Assembly: GCF_003477705.1 (NCBI RefSeq)
Contig: NZ_QUDV01000002.1
Coordinates: 186,001-250,000 of the forward strand
Length of the DNA stretch: 64,000 nucleotides
Direction: 5' to 3'
Source: Dorea sp. AF36-15AT
GTDB lineage: Bacteria > Bacillota > Clostridia > Lachnospirales > Lachnospiraceae
Below the pieces are notes generated by a model. The model was not told the DNA's origin. It worked only from the letters and a program-made list of their open reading frames with translations, and ran no database searches. The position numbers and the translations under genes were made by a program. Below, piece after piece: positions 1 through 9,082 of the stretch. Numbering within the stretch: position 1 is the stretch's first letter; each line of letters begins with the position of its first letter.

Positions 1-1595
1 AGCTTTTGTTTGAATCCGAGAAGCATCAGAAATATATGGAACGCCTGCAGAATTTGTCAAAAGTGATCCTGCAATATGAGAAGCTGCAACAGGATCTGCT
101 GGTAAAGCAGCGAGAATATCAGACGGAGCGGGACAAAGTCCGGAAAAAAGAATCAGAGTACCGCGTTAAGAATCAGGCGTTCTTAGATGAACAGGCGGGA
201 ATTCTGGCGCAGACTTTAGTAGAAGATCAGCCATGTCCTGTGTGTGGTTCCATACATCATCCGGCTCCGGCAGTGCAGAATCCGGGCGCGCCGTCCAAAG
301 ACGAATTGGGACTATTGCAGCAGGAACTGGAACAGTGTAGAGTGAGAGAAGCAGAAGCCAGCCGGAAAGCAGGTGAGTTGCTTGGAAATGTGAGAAGCAG
401 GGAAGAAACTATCCGCAAGGAAGCGGAAGAATTGGAACTTGCAGGAACTTCGGAAGAGATAACGGCATGTCTTATGGCTTTGCAGAAGCAGGGACAGGAA
501 GCGGGAATGCGGTTACAGCAGGAGCTGAAGCTTGCATCAGAGAAGGTAAAGCAGAAGGATATGTGGAACCGGCTGCTTCCGGAGCAGGAAAAAGCGTTGG
601 AGAAAGTAACAGAAGAACTGCAGCAGATTAGAGAGCGTCAGGCAGCAGTTGAAAGTAAGCAGAAGGCGGCTGGGGAGGAAATTCAGAGACTGACGGAAGT
701 GCTTCCATATCCGGGACAGAAGGAAGCACAGGAGAAGCATATAGAACTTGTGCAGAAGCAGAATGTGATGAAGCGTCAGCTGGAACAGGCAGAGAAAGCA
801 GTTCAGACAGCAAAAGTGGAAATTGCCGGAACCGAGGGACGCTTGAAAGAACTGAGACAGCAGCTGGAAGAAGCGGTGGAAGCAGATACGGAAGCGTTGC
901 GGCAGAAGCAGGCAGAGATAGAAACTGAAAAAGCAGCATATGAAGAACGCGGGAAAGAACTGCATCACCGGATTCAGAATAATCAGTCCGTATTAAAGAA
1001 TCTGCAGAATCGAAGCAAAGAACTGGTGGAAAAGGAAAAGCAGTATACAATGGTCCGCTCGTTGGCTGTAACTGCGCTTGGTAATATTCCAGGCAAAGAA
1101 AAGATCATGTTAGAGACCTATGTGCAGATGACGTATTTTGACCGCATTATTGCCAGAGCTAATACCAGACTGATGGTCATGACGGGTGGACAGTATGAGA
1201 TGAAGCGGCGCAGAGGCAGCAGTAACCTCCGAAGCCAGAGCGGACTGGAACTGGATGTGATTGATCATTATAATGGAAGTGAGAGAAGTATCCGCACACT
1301 TTCCGGTGGTGAGTCTTTCCAGGCGTCCCTGTCGCTGGCACTTGGACTTGCCGATGAGATCCAGGCATCTGCAGGTGGTATCCGCCTGGATACGATGTTT
1401 GTGGATGAGGGATTCGGATCATTGGATTCGGAGTCGTTGGAACAGGCAGTTCAGGCATTGGCAGGACTTGCAGAGAGCAAGCGGCTGGTGGGAATCATTT
1501 CCCATGTAGATGAACTGAAGAACCGGATCGACCGTCAGATCGTGGTGAAGAAAGAGCGAAGCGGTGGAAGTACTGCCGAGATCCGAGGTGTATAG
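1..1595 (+). CDS. sbcC: SbcC-type exonuclease subunit, 3' part
   Basis: This is the C-terminal part of the large ATPase subunit of the SbcCD nuclease, which opens hairpins and cuts at blocked double-strand ends. The reading frame is already open at the window edge, so the true start and Walker A lie upstream. A zinc-hook motif CPVCG (near bases 232-247) sits between two long Glu/Lys/Gln-rich coiled-coil stretches. The C-terminal ATPase half follows, with signature LSGGE (about 1300), Walker B plus D-loop LDTMFVDEGFGSLD (about 1387-1430) and H-loop ISHV (about 1497). The sbcD partner would be expected just upstream, outside the window. The next gene starts one base after the stop, so the two are probably co-transcribed. 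The family assignment is secure from the hook and signature arrangement. Confidence 0.93.
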   Translation, partial: LLFESEKHQKYMERLQNLSKVILQYEKLQQDLLVKQREYQTERDKVRKKESEYRVKNQAFLDEQAGILAQTLVEDQPCPVCGSIHHPAPAVQNPGAPSKDELGLLQQELEQCRVREAEASRKAGELLGNVRSREETIRKEAEELELAGTSEEITACLMALQKQGQEAGMRLQQELKLASEKVKQKDMWNRLLPEQEKALEKVTEELQQIRERQAAVESKQKAAGEEIQRLTEVLPYPGQKEAQEKHIELVQKQNVMKRQLEQAEKAVQTAKVEIAGTEGRLKELRQQLEEAVEADTEALRQKQAEIETEKAAYEERGKELHHRIQNNQSVLKNLQNRSKELVEKEKQYTMVRSLAVTALGNIPGKEKIMLETYVQMTYFDRIIARANTRLMVMTGGQYEMKRRRGSSNLRSQSGLELDVIDHYNGSERSIRTLSGGESFQASLSLALGLADEIQASAGGIRLDTMFVDEGFGSLDSESLEQAVQALAGLAESKRLVGIISHVDELKNRIDRQIVVKKERSGGSTAEIRGV

Positions 1596-1596
1596 G

Positions 1597-3135
1597 ATGG
1601 CAGGTTATATAGAAGAAAAGCACACATATATTGCCATTGATCTGAAGTCCTTTTATGCGTCGGTGGAATGTCTGGAGCGCGGTCTGGATCCATTGCACAC
1701 AAACCTCGTGGTGGCAGATGCGAGCCGTACGGAAAAGACGATCTGCCTTGCGGTGTCACCATCTATGAAGGCTTATGGGATTCCGGGAAGACCGAGACTC
1801 TTTCAGGTGATACAGCAGATGCAGAAGGTCAATGCCGGCAGACAGCGAAAAGCGCCAGACGGTACATTTGCAGGAAGCTCTGTCAATTCGATTGAACTGG
1901 AATATCGTCCGCAGATCAGGGCAGATTACGTGACAGCACCGCCTCAGATGGCCAAATATCTGGAATACAGCGGACGCATTTATGACATTTATCTGAAATA
2001 CGTGGCACCGGAGGATATGCATGTGTACTCGATTGACGAGGTGTTTATGGATGTGACGCATTATCTGAACACGTATCAGATGACGGCGGAGGAACTTGCG
2101 GGAAAGATCATCCGGGATGTGCTGGAGACGACGGGAATCACGTCGACGGCGGGGATCGGCACGAATCTGTATCTCAGCAAGATTGCCATGGACATTGTGG
2201 CGAAACATATTCCGCCGGACAGGCACGGCGTGCGGATTGCGAGTCTGGATGAAAGAAAATATCGAAGACTGCTGTGGACGCATCAGCCATTGACAGACTT
2301 TTGGAGAGTCGGCCATGGATATGCAAAAAAGCTTGCGGAGCAGGGCATTTACACGATGGGAGATATTGCCCGGTGTTCGATTGGTATGCCGGGTGAGTAT
2401 TATAATGAAGAACTGCTGTACCGGATGTTTGGGGTAAATGCGGAACTTCTGATCGATCACGCCTGGGGATATGAGCCATGTACAATGGAGGATATCAAGT
2501 TGTACAAGCCGGAGACGAACAGCATGGGTTCCGGGCAGGTGCTGCATTGTCCGTATGATGCAAAGAAAGCCAGACTAATCGTGCGGGAGATGACAGATCT
2601 TTTAGCGCTTGACCTTGCAGCCCATGGACTGGCGGCGGATCAGATGGTGCTGACCGTTGGTTATGACAGGAGCTGTCTCGAGGATTCGAAGATCCGCAGT
2701 AAATATCATGGCGAAGTGACGACAGACCGCTATGGAAGAAGCGTTCCGAAACATGCACATGGCACAACGAATCTCCCGGAGCATACGGTATCATCCAGAG
2801 AGATTATCCGGGCAGTAATGGAACTGTATGACCGGATCGTGAATCCGGATCTCCTGGTGCGCCGGGTAAATGTGACTGCGAATCATGTGATAGAAGAAAA
2901 ACAGGCGCAGAAGAAAGAACGCTATGAGCAGCTGAATCTGTTTACCGATTATGGAAAAAAGGAACTGGAAGAGAAAGAGGCGGCAGAAGCGAAGGAACGT
3001 GAGAAGCATCTGCAGCAGGCACTTCTGGAGATTAAGAAGCGTTATGGGAAAAATGCAGTGCTCAAGGGCATGAATCTGGAAGAAGGTGCGACCACAATCG
3101 AGAGGAACAGTCAGATCGGCGGCCACAAGGCGTAA
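1597..3135 (+). CDS. Y-family DNA polymerase (UmuC/YqjW-like)
   Basis: This 512-residue protein looks like a translesion DNA polymerase of the DinB/UmuC superfamily, closest in layout to the YqjW/UvrX group. Near the N terminus AIDLKSFYASVE holds the first metal-binding Asp. SIDEVFMDV (about bases 2029-2055) holds the catalytic Asp-Glu pair. A thumb/little-finger region follows. A sliding-clamp motif QLNLF lies at bases 2929-2943, ahead of a charged coiled C-terminal tail. I chose the ATG at 1597 because GAGGTG sits seven bases upstream; an in-frame upstream start would overlap sbcC. The placement one base after sbcC suggests a DNA-repair operon with the small gene that follows. The polymerase family is clear; the subfamily is inferred. 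Confidence 0.92.
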   Translation: MAGYIEEKHTYIAIDLKSFYASVECLERGLDPLHTNLVVADASRTEKTICLAVSPSMKAYGIPGRPRLFQVIQQMQKVNAGRQRKAPDGTFAGSSVNSIELEYRPQIRADYVTAPPQMAKYLEYSGRIYDIYLKYVAPEDMHVYSIDEVFMDVTHYLNTYQMTAEELAGKIIRDVLETTGITSTAGIGTNLYLSKIAMDIVAKHIPPDRHGVRIASLDERKYRRLLWTHQPLTDFWRVGHGYAKKLAEQGIYTMGDIARCSIGMPGEYYNEELLYRMFGVNAELLIDHAWGYEPCTMEDIKLYKPETNSMGSGQVLHCPYDAKKARLIVREMTDLLALDLAAHGLAADQMVLTVGYDRSCLEDSKIRSKYHGEVTTDRYGRSVPKHAHGTTNLPEHTVSSREIIRAVMELYDRIVNPDLLVRRVNVTANHVIEEKQAQKKERYEQLNLFTDYGKKELEEKEAAEAKEREKHLQQALLEIKKRYGKNAVLKGMNLEEGATTIERNSQIGGHKA

Positions 3136-3190
3136 GAACAAAGCTGGTCATAAAGTGTATGATAAGGTATAAGCGAGAGGCAGAAAAAGT

Positions 3191-3394
3191 ATGAAAGAGA
3201 TTGATTTCAGCAAATACGAAGATATGCTGGATATGCCGCATCCGGTGTCGAAGAATCATCCACAGATGGCAAGACGCGACCGGGCGGCACAATTTGCTCC
3301 GTTTGCGGCGCTGACCGGACACCAGGAAGTGATTCGGCAGATGGAGAGAGACCATGTCAGTGAAGACATGGAACGGGAAACATTTTACGAGTAA
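3191..3394 (+). CDS. small YolD-like protein paired with the Y-family polymerase
   Basis: This 67-residue protein has the core RAAQFAPFAALTG, preceded by a short acidic head and a DMPHPVSKNHPQMAR segment. Small proteins with this core are commonly found next to UmuC-like polymerases in Clostridia and are usually grouped with YolD, whose role is unproven. It starts 55 bases after the polymerase gene, with a purine-rich GAGAGGCAG stretch upstream, so it is probably co-expressed. No catalytic motif, signal peptide or membrane segment is visible. A role in controlling or assisting the polymerase is a guess from context. Confidence 0.75.
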   Translation: MKEIDFSKYEDMLDMPHPVSKNHPQMARRDRAAQFAPFAALTGHQEVIRQMERDHVSEDMERETFYE

Positions 3395-3424
3395 TAATTT
3401 CAGGAAGAATGAGAGGGTAAGACA

Positions 3425-4735
3425 ATGAAGAAGAGTAATCCGAAGGCATTACTGCCAATTGGTGTATTTTTAGTCCTGTATCTGGGACTTGGAATTGTGT
3501 TTGAATATGTGATGAAGATTCCGATGGGATTCTATAATATTCCTATCGTGCTGGCATTTATGGTGGCGATTCTTACGGCCTGCCTGCAGAACCGTAAAGT
3601 GTCATTTGATGACAAGCTGGGGATTATGGCACAGGGCATTGCTGATAAAAATATTATTACCATGCTGCTGATCTTTCTTGTGGCGGGAAGCTTTGTGGGC
3701 GTTGTAGGACGCAGCAGTGCGGAAAGCGTAGCGTATTTTATGCTGTCACTGATTCCGGCCAAATTTGCAGTGGCGGTACTTTTTGTGGTGGCATGTTTTG
3801 TGTCAACTGCCATGGGAACATCGGTAGGAACGATCACACTGATCGCGCCGATCGCGGCGGCGGTATCGGATGCATCCGGTTTTGACCTGGCACTTTGTGT
3901 CGGTTCTGTTATGGGAGGAGCAATGTTCGGAGATAATCTTTCTTTTATATCGGATACGACAATTGCAGCCTGCAATGGGCAGGGATGTCCAATGAAGGAT
4001 AAATTCCGTGAGAATTTCTGGATCGCATTTCCGGCAGCGCTGGTAACATTGGTATTGATCCTGATCCTGTCACTTCGCACAACCCTGAATGGTGCGGTGG
4101 CACATGAATACCATCTGCTTCAGATTATTCCATATGTACTCGTTCTGGCAGGAGGAATTATCGGCATTAATGTATTTGTTGTGCTTCTGGCAGGCATCTT
4201 TTCGGGAATTATTATCATGCTTGCAACCGGACAGACAACGGTAGTGGATATGATCGGAAATATGGGCTCTGGAATCTCGGGCATGTTTGAGACTTGTATG
4301 GTAGCCATTCTGGTAGCGGCTCTCTGCGCCCTGATCCGGGAATACGGTGGTTTCGAAGCACTGCTTTCGGCAATTCGTAAGGTATTCCGGGGACGCAAAG
4401 GAGGACAGCTTGGCATGGGACTTCTGGTAGCAGCAATGGATGTTGCAACGGCCAATAATACCGTAGCCATTGTGATGGCGAATCCAATTGCGGCAGAAAT
4501 GTCAGAAGAATATGGAATTACGCACAGCAAGGCGGCATCCCTGTTGGATACATTCTCTTGTATTTCCCAGGGCGTAATTCCTTACGGTGCGCAGATGCTG
4601 GTAGCGCTTTCAGCAGTGCATGAGATGGGACATGAATTATCTGCATTTGATGTGATCCCGAAGCTTTTCTATCCGGGAATGCTGTTGATCAGTTCATTAG
4701 TATTTATCTTTGCATTCCCTGAGAAAAAGAACTAA
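3425..4735 (+). CDS. NhaC-family Na+/H+ antiporter
   Basis: This 436-residue integral membrane protein has about ten to twelve hydrophobic segments and the NhaC signature region. That region includes FVSTAMGTSVGTITLIAPIA and, just after it, GGAMFGDNLSFISDTTIAA, where conserved polar and acidic residues lie inside membrane segments. A second half repeat includes MDVATANNTVAIVMANPIA and SCISQGVIPYGAQM. The family exchanges Na+ for protons or carries organic anions or amino acids with Na+, so the substrate is not certain. GAGAGGG precedes the ATG. A hairpin with a T run follows the stop, so this gene probably ends its own transcript. Confidence 0.88.
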   Translation: MKKSNPKALLPIGVFLVLYLGLGIVFEYVMKIPMGFYNIPIVLAFMVAILTACLQNRKVSFDDKLGIMAQGIADKNIITMLLIFLVAGSFVGVVGRSSAESVAYFMLSLIPAKFAVAVLFVVACFVSTAMGTSVGTITLIAPIAAAVSDASGFDLALCVGSVMGGAMFGDNLSFISDTTIAACNGQGCPMKDKFRENFWIAFPAALVTLVLILILSLRTTLNGAVAHEYHLLQIIPYVLVLAGGIIGINVFVVLLAGIFSGIIIMLATGQTTVVDMIGNMGSGISGMFETCMVAILVAALCALIREYGGFEALLSAIRKVFRGRKGGQLGMGLLVAAMDVATANNTVAIVMANPIAAEMSEEYGITHSKAASLLDTFSCISQGVIPYGAQMLVALSAVHEMGHELSAFDVIPKLFYPGMLLISSLVFIFAFPEKKN

Positions 4736-4754
4736 TAGACTTGTATGGTTGTTG

Positions 4755-4786
4755 AGACAGCGGTTCGAAAGAGCAGCTGTCTTTTT
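4755..4786 (+). terminator. rho-independent terminator after the NhaC gene
   Basis: GACAGC (4756-4761) pairs with GCTGTC (4776-4781), followed by TTTTT. It lies about 20 bases after the stop codon at 4735. Confidence 0.8.
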
Positions 4787-4797
4787 GAATACTTTGA

Positions 4798-4826
4798 TTG
4801 ACTTTTATCGGTAGATATGTTAAAGT
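4798..4826 (+). promoter_or_regulatory. promoter of the acyl-CoA ligase gene
   Basis: TTGACT (4798-4803) and TAAAGT (4821-4826) are separated by 17 bases, a sigma-A-type arrangement. It lies between the upstream terminator and the ATG at 4866. Confidence 0.55.
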
Positions 4827-4865
4827 GTACTTTAGTGAATAAAAGCGTTAAAGGGGTAAAGCAAG

Positions 4866-6500
4866 ATGCCGATTACAAAACTGTTAGAAGAAAATGCGAA
4901 AAAGTACGGAGAAGACATTGCTCTGGTGGAGATTAACCCGCAACAGCCGGAAGACCGCCGGATCACATGGAAAGAGTATGAGCTGATTGAGCCGACTCCA
5001 TTTGTACATTATCGCAGAGAGATCACATGGAGTGTGTTTGATGAGAAAGCGAACCGTTTTGCGAATCTGCTCCTGAGCAGAGGCGTGAAGCGCGGTGATA
5101 AAGTTGCAATATTGCTGATGAACTGTCTGGAGTGGCTGCCAATTTATTTTGGTATTCTGAAGGCCGGAGCTCTTGCTGTTCCATTGAATTTCCGCTATTC
5201 GGCAGATGAAATTGAATACTGTGTCAATAAATCGGACACAGATGTACTGGTATTTGGACCGGAATTTATCGGGCGTGTGGAAGAGATTGCAGATTCCGTT
5301 TCTAAAAACCGTCTGCTGTTCTTCGTGGGAGACGGATGTCCGTCATTTGCAGAGAGTTATGCCCATCAGACGGCGAACTGCTCTGGTATGGCACCGAATG
5401 TAGAGATTAGTGACCAGGATGATGCGGCAATCTATTTTTCGTCAGGAACAACAGGATTTCCGAAAGCGATCCTGCATAATCACGAGAGCCTGATGCATGC
5501 GGCTAAGGTAGAGCAGAAGCATCACGGACAGACCAAAGATGATGTGTTCCTGTGTATTCCGCCGTTCTATCACACCGGTGCGAAGATGCACTGGTTCGGA
5601 AGTCTGCTGACTGGTGGCAAGGCAGTGATCCTGAAGGGAACCAAGCCGAAATATATATTAGATGCATTGTCGAATGAGCAGTGTACGATCGTGTGGCTGC
5701 TGGTACCGTGGGCGCAGGATATTCTGGATGCACTGGACCGCGGAGATCTGAAGTTATCTGATTACAAATTGGATCAGGTGCGTCTGATGCACATTGGGGC
5801 ACAGCCGGTGCCGCCGAGTCTGATCAAGCGCTGGAAAGAATACTTCCCACAGCATCAGTACGATACCAACTATGGACTCAGCGAATCTATTGGACCAGGT
5901 GCTGTACATCTTGGCGTGGAGAATATTGATAAGATCGGAGCTATCGGTAAAGCCGGATACGGCTGGGAGACCCGTGTGGTGGATGAGAATGGCAAAGACG
6001 TAAAACAAGGCGAGGTCGGTGAACTTCTGTTAAGAGGTCCTGGCGTTATGACCTGTTACTATAAAGATGAGAAGGCAACTGCGGATACCTTAAAAGACGG
6101 CTGGCTGTACACCGGAGATATGGCAAAAGAAGACGAAGACGGATTCCTCTTCCTTGTAGACCGTAAGAAGGATGTCATCATCAGTGGTGGCGAGAACCTG
6201 TATCCGGTACAGATTGAAGACTTTTTGCGCGGCTGCGATGCCATTAAGGATGTGGCTGTTATCGGACTGCCGGATAAGCGTCTGGGAGAGATCGCAACAG
6301 CTGTTGTAGAAGTGAAAGAAGGATATGTATGTACCCAGGAAGATCTGGAAGAATACTGCAGGAAGCTTCCTCGTTACAAACGTCCGCACAAATATATTTT
6401 TGCAGAAGTACCGCGAAATGCGACAGGCAAGATTGAAAAGCCGAAGCTTCGGGAGATGTACTGTGGTGAGCGTCTGGTGGAGATGCAGAACAAAGGTTAA
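4866..6500 (+). CDS. AMP-forming acyl-CoA ligase
   Basis: This 544-residue protein belongs to the class I adenylate-forming family. It should activate a carboxylic acid with ATP and join it to CoA. The phosphate-binding loop is YFSSGTTGFPKA. The A5-type motif YGLSES, the A7-type GWLYTGDMAKED, the A8 hinge DRKKDVIISGGENLYP and the A10 lysine region PRNATGKIEKPKLRE all appear in order. The N terminus carries a short extra segment (about residues 20-50) before the usual TWSVFDEKANRFANLL start of the domain. AAGGGG lies upstream of the ATG. It stands alone between a terminator and a new promoter. Fatty, aromatic or bile acids are all possible substrates, and nothing here decides which. Confidence 0.88.
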   Translation: MPITKLLEENAKKYGEDIALVEINPQQPEDRRITWKEYELIEPTPFVHYRREITWSVFDEKANRFANLLLSRGVKRGDKVAILLMNCLEWLPIYFGILKAGALAVPLNFRYSADEIEYCVNKSDTDVLVFGPEFIGRVEEIADSVSKNRLLFFVGDGCPSFAESYAHQTANCSGMAPNVEISDQDDAAIYFSSGTTGFPKAILHNHESLMHAAKVEQKHHGQTKDDVFLCIPPFYHTGAKMHWFGSLLTGGKAVILKGTKPKYILDALSNEQCTIVWLLVPWAQDILDALDRGDLKLSDYKLDQVRLMHIGAQPVPPSLIKRWKEYFPQHQYDTNYGLSESIGPGAVHLGVENIDKIGAIGKAGYGWETRVVDENGKDVKQGEVGELLLRGPGVMTCYYKDEKATADTLKDGWLYTGDMAKEDEDGFLFLVDRKKDVIISGGENLYPVQIEDFLRGCDAIKDVAVIGLPDKRLGEIATAVVEVKEGYVCTQEDLEEYCRKLPRYKRPHKYIFAEVPRNATGKIEKPKLREMYCGERLVEMQNKG

Positions 6501-6576
6501 GATTCATAAAGGGCAGGATGAGGCTGCTGTGAACAGAAATGTTTGCAACAGTCTTTTCTTGTATTTAAAAAAATGC

Positions 6577-6605
6577 TTTACTTTAGTCTGCTACCATGCT
6601 ACAAT
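6577..6605 (+). promoter_or_regulatory. promoter of the first amino acid ABC operon
   Basis: TTTACT (6577-6582) and TACAAT (6600-6605) have a 17-base spacer. The sequence around the -10 repeats TGCTAC three times within 25 bases, which could be a binding site. The ATG of the first gene is at 6644. Confidence 0.6.
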
Positions 6606-6643
6606 GCTACTAAATTAGCAGAACGAAAACAAAGGAGACGTTT

Positions 6644-7417
6644 ATGAAAAAGAAGATTATCGCAAGTTTATTAAGCCTGACAATGGTATTTTCCATGACC
6701 GCCTGCGGAGGTAAGAATACAGACAGTGATGTGGATTATATTAAGGATAAGGGAACTCTGGTGGTAGGCATCACCGATTTTGAACCAATGGATTATAAAG
6801 ATGATTCCGGAGAATGGGTCGGTTTCGATGCGGATATGGCAAAGATGGTTGGTGAATCTCTTGGAGTAGATGTAGAGTTTGTAGAGATTGACTGGGATAA
6901 TAAGATTATGGAGCTCAAGTCTAAGAATATCGATGTCGTATGGAATGGTATGACACTGATTGACGAAGTGAAGAATTCTATGGAATGCACCAATGCATAC
7001 TGTAGTAATGGACAGGTTATCGTTACGACGGACGAGTCTAAGCTGGATGATCCGTCTAAGCTGACATTTGCAGTAGAGGCAGGATCTGCCGGAGAAGCAG
7101 TAGCCGAAGAAGAAGGATACAATGCCAATTCCGTAGCATCGCAGGCAGATGCCCTGATGGAAGTTGCATCTGGTACATCGGATGCGGCAATCATTGACCT
7201 GCTGATGGCAAGTGCCATGATCGGGGAGGGCACAAGCTATCCGGATCTGATCCACTCTGATGAACTGACTTCAGAAGAGTATGGAGTCGGATGCCGTAAG
7301 GGCTCTGATCTGGCAGCATACATCAATGAACAGCTTACTAAGGCATACAAAGATGGCAAGACACAGGAAATTGCTGAGAAATACGGCGTTGCAGATGCAG
7401 TACTGGAGCAGAAGTAG
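6644..7417 (+). CDS. amino acid ABC transporter substrate-binding lipoprotein
   Basis: This 257-residue protein begins with a lipoprotein signal: a lysine-rich start, a hydrophobic core and the lipobox MTAC with Cys21, so it should be anchored outside the membrane. The mature part is a family 3 solute-binding protein (TLVVGITDFEPMDYKDDSGEWVGFDADMAK region), the type that binds polar amino acids. ATP-binding and permease genes follow in the same direction. Between it and the permease lies a strong hairpin (7463-7490) that could raise its expression relative to the membrane parts. The ligand cannot be told from sequence. Confidence 0.9.
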   Translation: MKKKIIASLLSLTMVFSMTACGGKNTDSDVDYIKDKGTLVVGITDFEPMDYKDDSGEWVGFDADMAKMVGESLGVDVEFVEIDWDNKIMELKSKNIDVVWNGMTLIDEVKNSMECTNAYCSNGQVIVTTDESKLDDPSKLTFAVEAGSAGEAVAEEEGYNANSVASQADALMEVASGTSDAAIIDLLMASAMIGEGTSYPDLIHSDELTSEEYGVGCRKGSDLAAYINEQLTKAYKDGKTQEIAEKYGVADAVLEQK

Positions 7418-7462
7418 AATCAGCAATAATACATGACCGACAGCATGAAAGACATCGTGGAT

Positions 7463-7490
7463 AAGGCAGAGAGCCTGAGCTCTCTGCCTT
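7463..7490 (+). other. intercistronic hairpin in the ABC operon
   Basis: AAGGCAGAGAGC (7463-7474) pairs perfectly with GCTCTCTGCCTT (7479-7490) across a CTGA loop. The tail is GTTAT, with only a weak T tract. It is either a leaky terminator or a 3'-end stabiliser for the lipoprotein message. Confidence 0.7.
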
Positions 7491-7514
7491 GTTATCGCGT
7501 AAGAGGGAGATACA

Positions 7515-8171
7515 ATGTTTGGAACAGTAACACTGGAATTAACAAAAGGTCTGTGGACCACATTTCAAATCTTTATATTGACGCTGGTATTTGCATTGCC
7601 GGCAGGATTGATTCTTGGTATCGGAAGTGCCAGCAGATGGAAACCGCTCCGCTATCTGATTCAGGTCTTTGTCTGGATCATCCGGGGAACGCCACTGATG
7701 CTTCAACTCATCATTATCTTTTATGGACCGGGTCTGTGGCTTGGACATAATATCTGGAGTGGTAATGAAGCAGGTCGTATTACGGCAACGGTAGTCGCCT
7801 TTGTAATCAACTATGCCTGTTATTTCTCGGTCATTTTCCGGGGGGGGATCGAAGGAGTTCCGGCTGGACAGAGAGAGGCAGGACAGGTACTTGGCATGAC
7901 AAAGAGTCAGATTTTCTTTAAGATCACACTGCTTCAGATGGTGAAGCGTGTTGTGCCGCCGATGTCTAACGAGATTATTACACTGGTTAAGGATACATCT
8001 CTTGCCAGAATCATTGCGGCATATGAGCTGACATTTGCAGGATATTCATTTATGAAATCAGCGGGACTGACCTGGCCGTTGTTTTACACAGGAGTGTTCT
8101 ACTTGATTTTTATCGGTATCCTGACACTGCTCTTTAACTATATTGAGAAAAAACTGGATTATTTTAAATAG
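7515..8171 (+). CDS. amino acid ABC transporter permease
   Basis: This 218-residue inner-membrane protein has about five hydrophobic segments and the HisM/GlnP-type signature. The segment IIRGTPLMLQLI and the EAA-type loop GVPAGQREAGQVLGMTKSQ, which contacts the ATPase, are both present. The ATG at 7515 follows AGAGGGAGA. It sits between the binding lipoprotein and the ATPase gene; the ATPase follows after 14 bases. The domain order is that of a single-permease uptake system for a polar amino acid, probably working as a homodimer. Confidence 0.9.
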   Translation: MFGTVTLELTKGLWTTFQIFILTLVFALPAGLILGIGSASRWKPLRYLIQVFVWIIRGTPLMLQLIIIFYGPGLWLGHNIWSGNEAGRITATVVAFVINYACYFSVIFRGGIEGVPAGQREAGQVLGMTKSQIFFKITLLQMVKRVVPPMSNEIITLVKDTSLARIIAAYELTFAGYSFMKSAGLTWPLFYTGVFYLIFIGILTLLFNYIEKKLDYFK

Positions 8172-8185
8172 GAGGTGTGCGAGAA

Positions 8186-8971
8186 ATGGCTGTTTTAGAG
8201 GTAAATAATATAGAGAAACATTTTGGGAGCACACGAGTTCTGAAAGATGTAAGTTTTTCCCTGGAAAAGGGCAATGCACTGGCGATTATCGGGTCATCGG
8301 GTTCTGGTAAGACAACATTGCTCCGCTGCCTGAATTTCCTGGAGACACCAAATCAGGGTACAATCGCGGTCAATGGTGAGACCATATTTGACGCGTCACG
8401 TCCGGTGAAGATGAGCGACAAGGAGCTGCGCAGTAAGAGACTGCATTTTGGCATGGTATTTCAGGCATTTCACTTATTTCCACAGTATACGGCACTGGAA
8501 AATGTCACACTGGCTGAGAAGCTCCTGGCACAGGAACGTCCGGATTATAAGCAGAATAGAAAACAGATCCTCGCGGAAATAGAAGAACATGGAAAGGAAC
8601 TTCTGGCGCAGATGGGACTGGCGGATCGCACAGGTCACTATCCGCACCAATTATCCGGTGGACAGCAGCAGCGAGTTGCCATTGCAAGAGCGTTGGCGTT
8701 AAAGCCGGATATCCTGTGCTTTGACGAGCCTACGTCTGCACTGGACCCGGAGCTTACCGGAGAAGTGCTTCGTGTAATCCGTGGTCTTGCTGATCAGAAG
8801 ACGACCATGATCATCGTTACACATGAGATGGCATTTGCCAGAGATGTGGCAGATCAGATTATATTTATGGATGATGGATATATTGTGGAGCAGGGTGACG
8901 CTAAGCAGGTGATCGATCATCCGAAGGAAGAACGCACCAGACAGTTTTTGTCAAGATATTCGCAAGGGTAG
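8186..8971 (+). CDS. amino acid ABC transporter ATPase
   Basis: This 261-residue GlnQ/HisP-type ATPase has Walker A GSSGSGKTT, Q-loop MVFQAFHLFP, signature [15 protein letters not shown], Walker [13 protein letters not shown] and H-loop VTHEMAFARD. It powers the permease encoded just upstream. I chose the ATG at 8186, ten bases after GGAGG. An in-frame GTG at 8177 is only one base from that site and so is unlikely to be used. No terminator is obvious after the stop. The 111 bases to the next gene are AT-rich and otherwise plain. Confidence 0.92.
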   Translation: MAVLEVNNIEKHFGSTRVLKDVSFSLEKGNALAIIGSSGSGKTTLLRCLNFLETPNQGTIAVNGETIFDASRPVKMSDKELRSKRLHFGMVFQAFHLFPQYTALENVTLAEKLLAQERPDYKQNRKQILAEIEEHGKELLAQMGLADRTGHYPHQLSGGQQQRVAIARALALKPDILCFDEPTSALDPELTGEVLRVIRGLADQKTTMIIVTHEMAFARDVADQIIFMDDGYIVEQGDAKQVIDHPKEERTRQFLSRYSQG

Positions 8972-9082
8972 TTATGAATGGAATGGGATAAAATGCATGA
9001 ATTTTCAGTGAAATTCAATCGCTTTTTCTGAGAAAATGCGGATTGAAAGACGGATATCGGTGTACTAAAATAGTCTCTGGTG

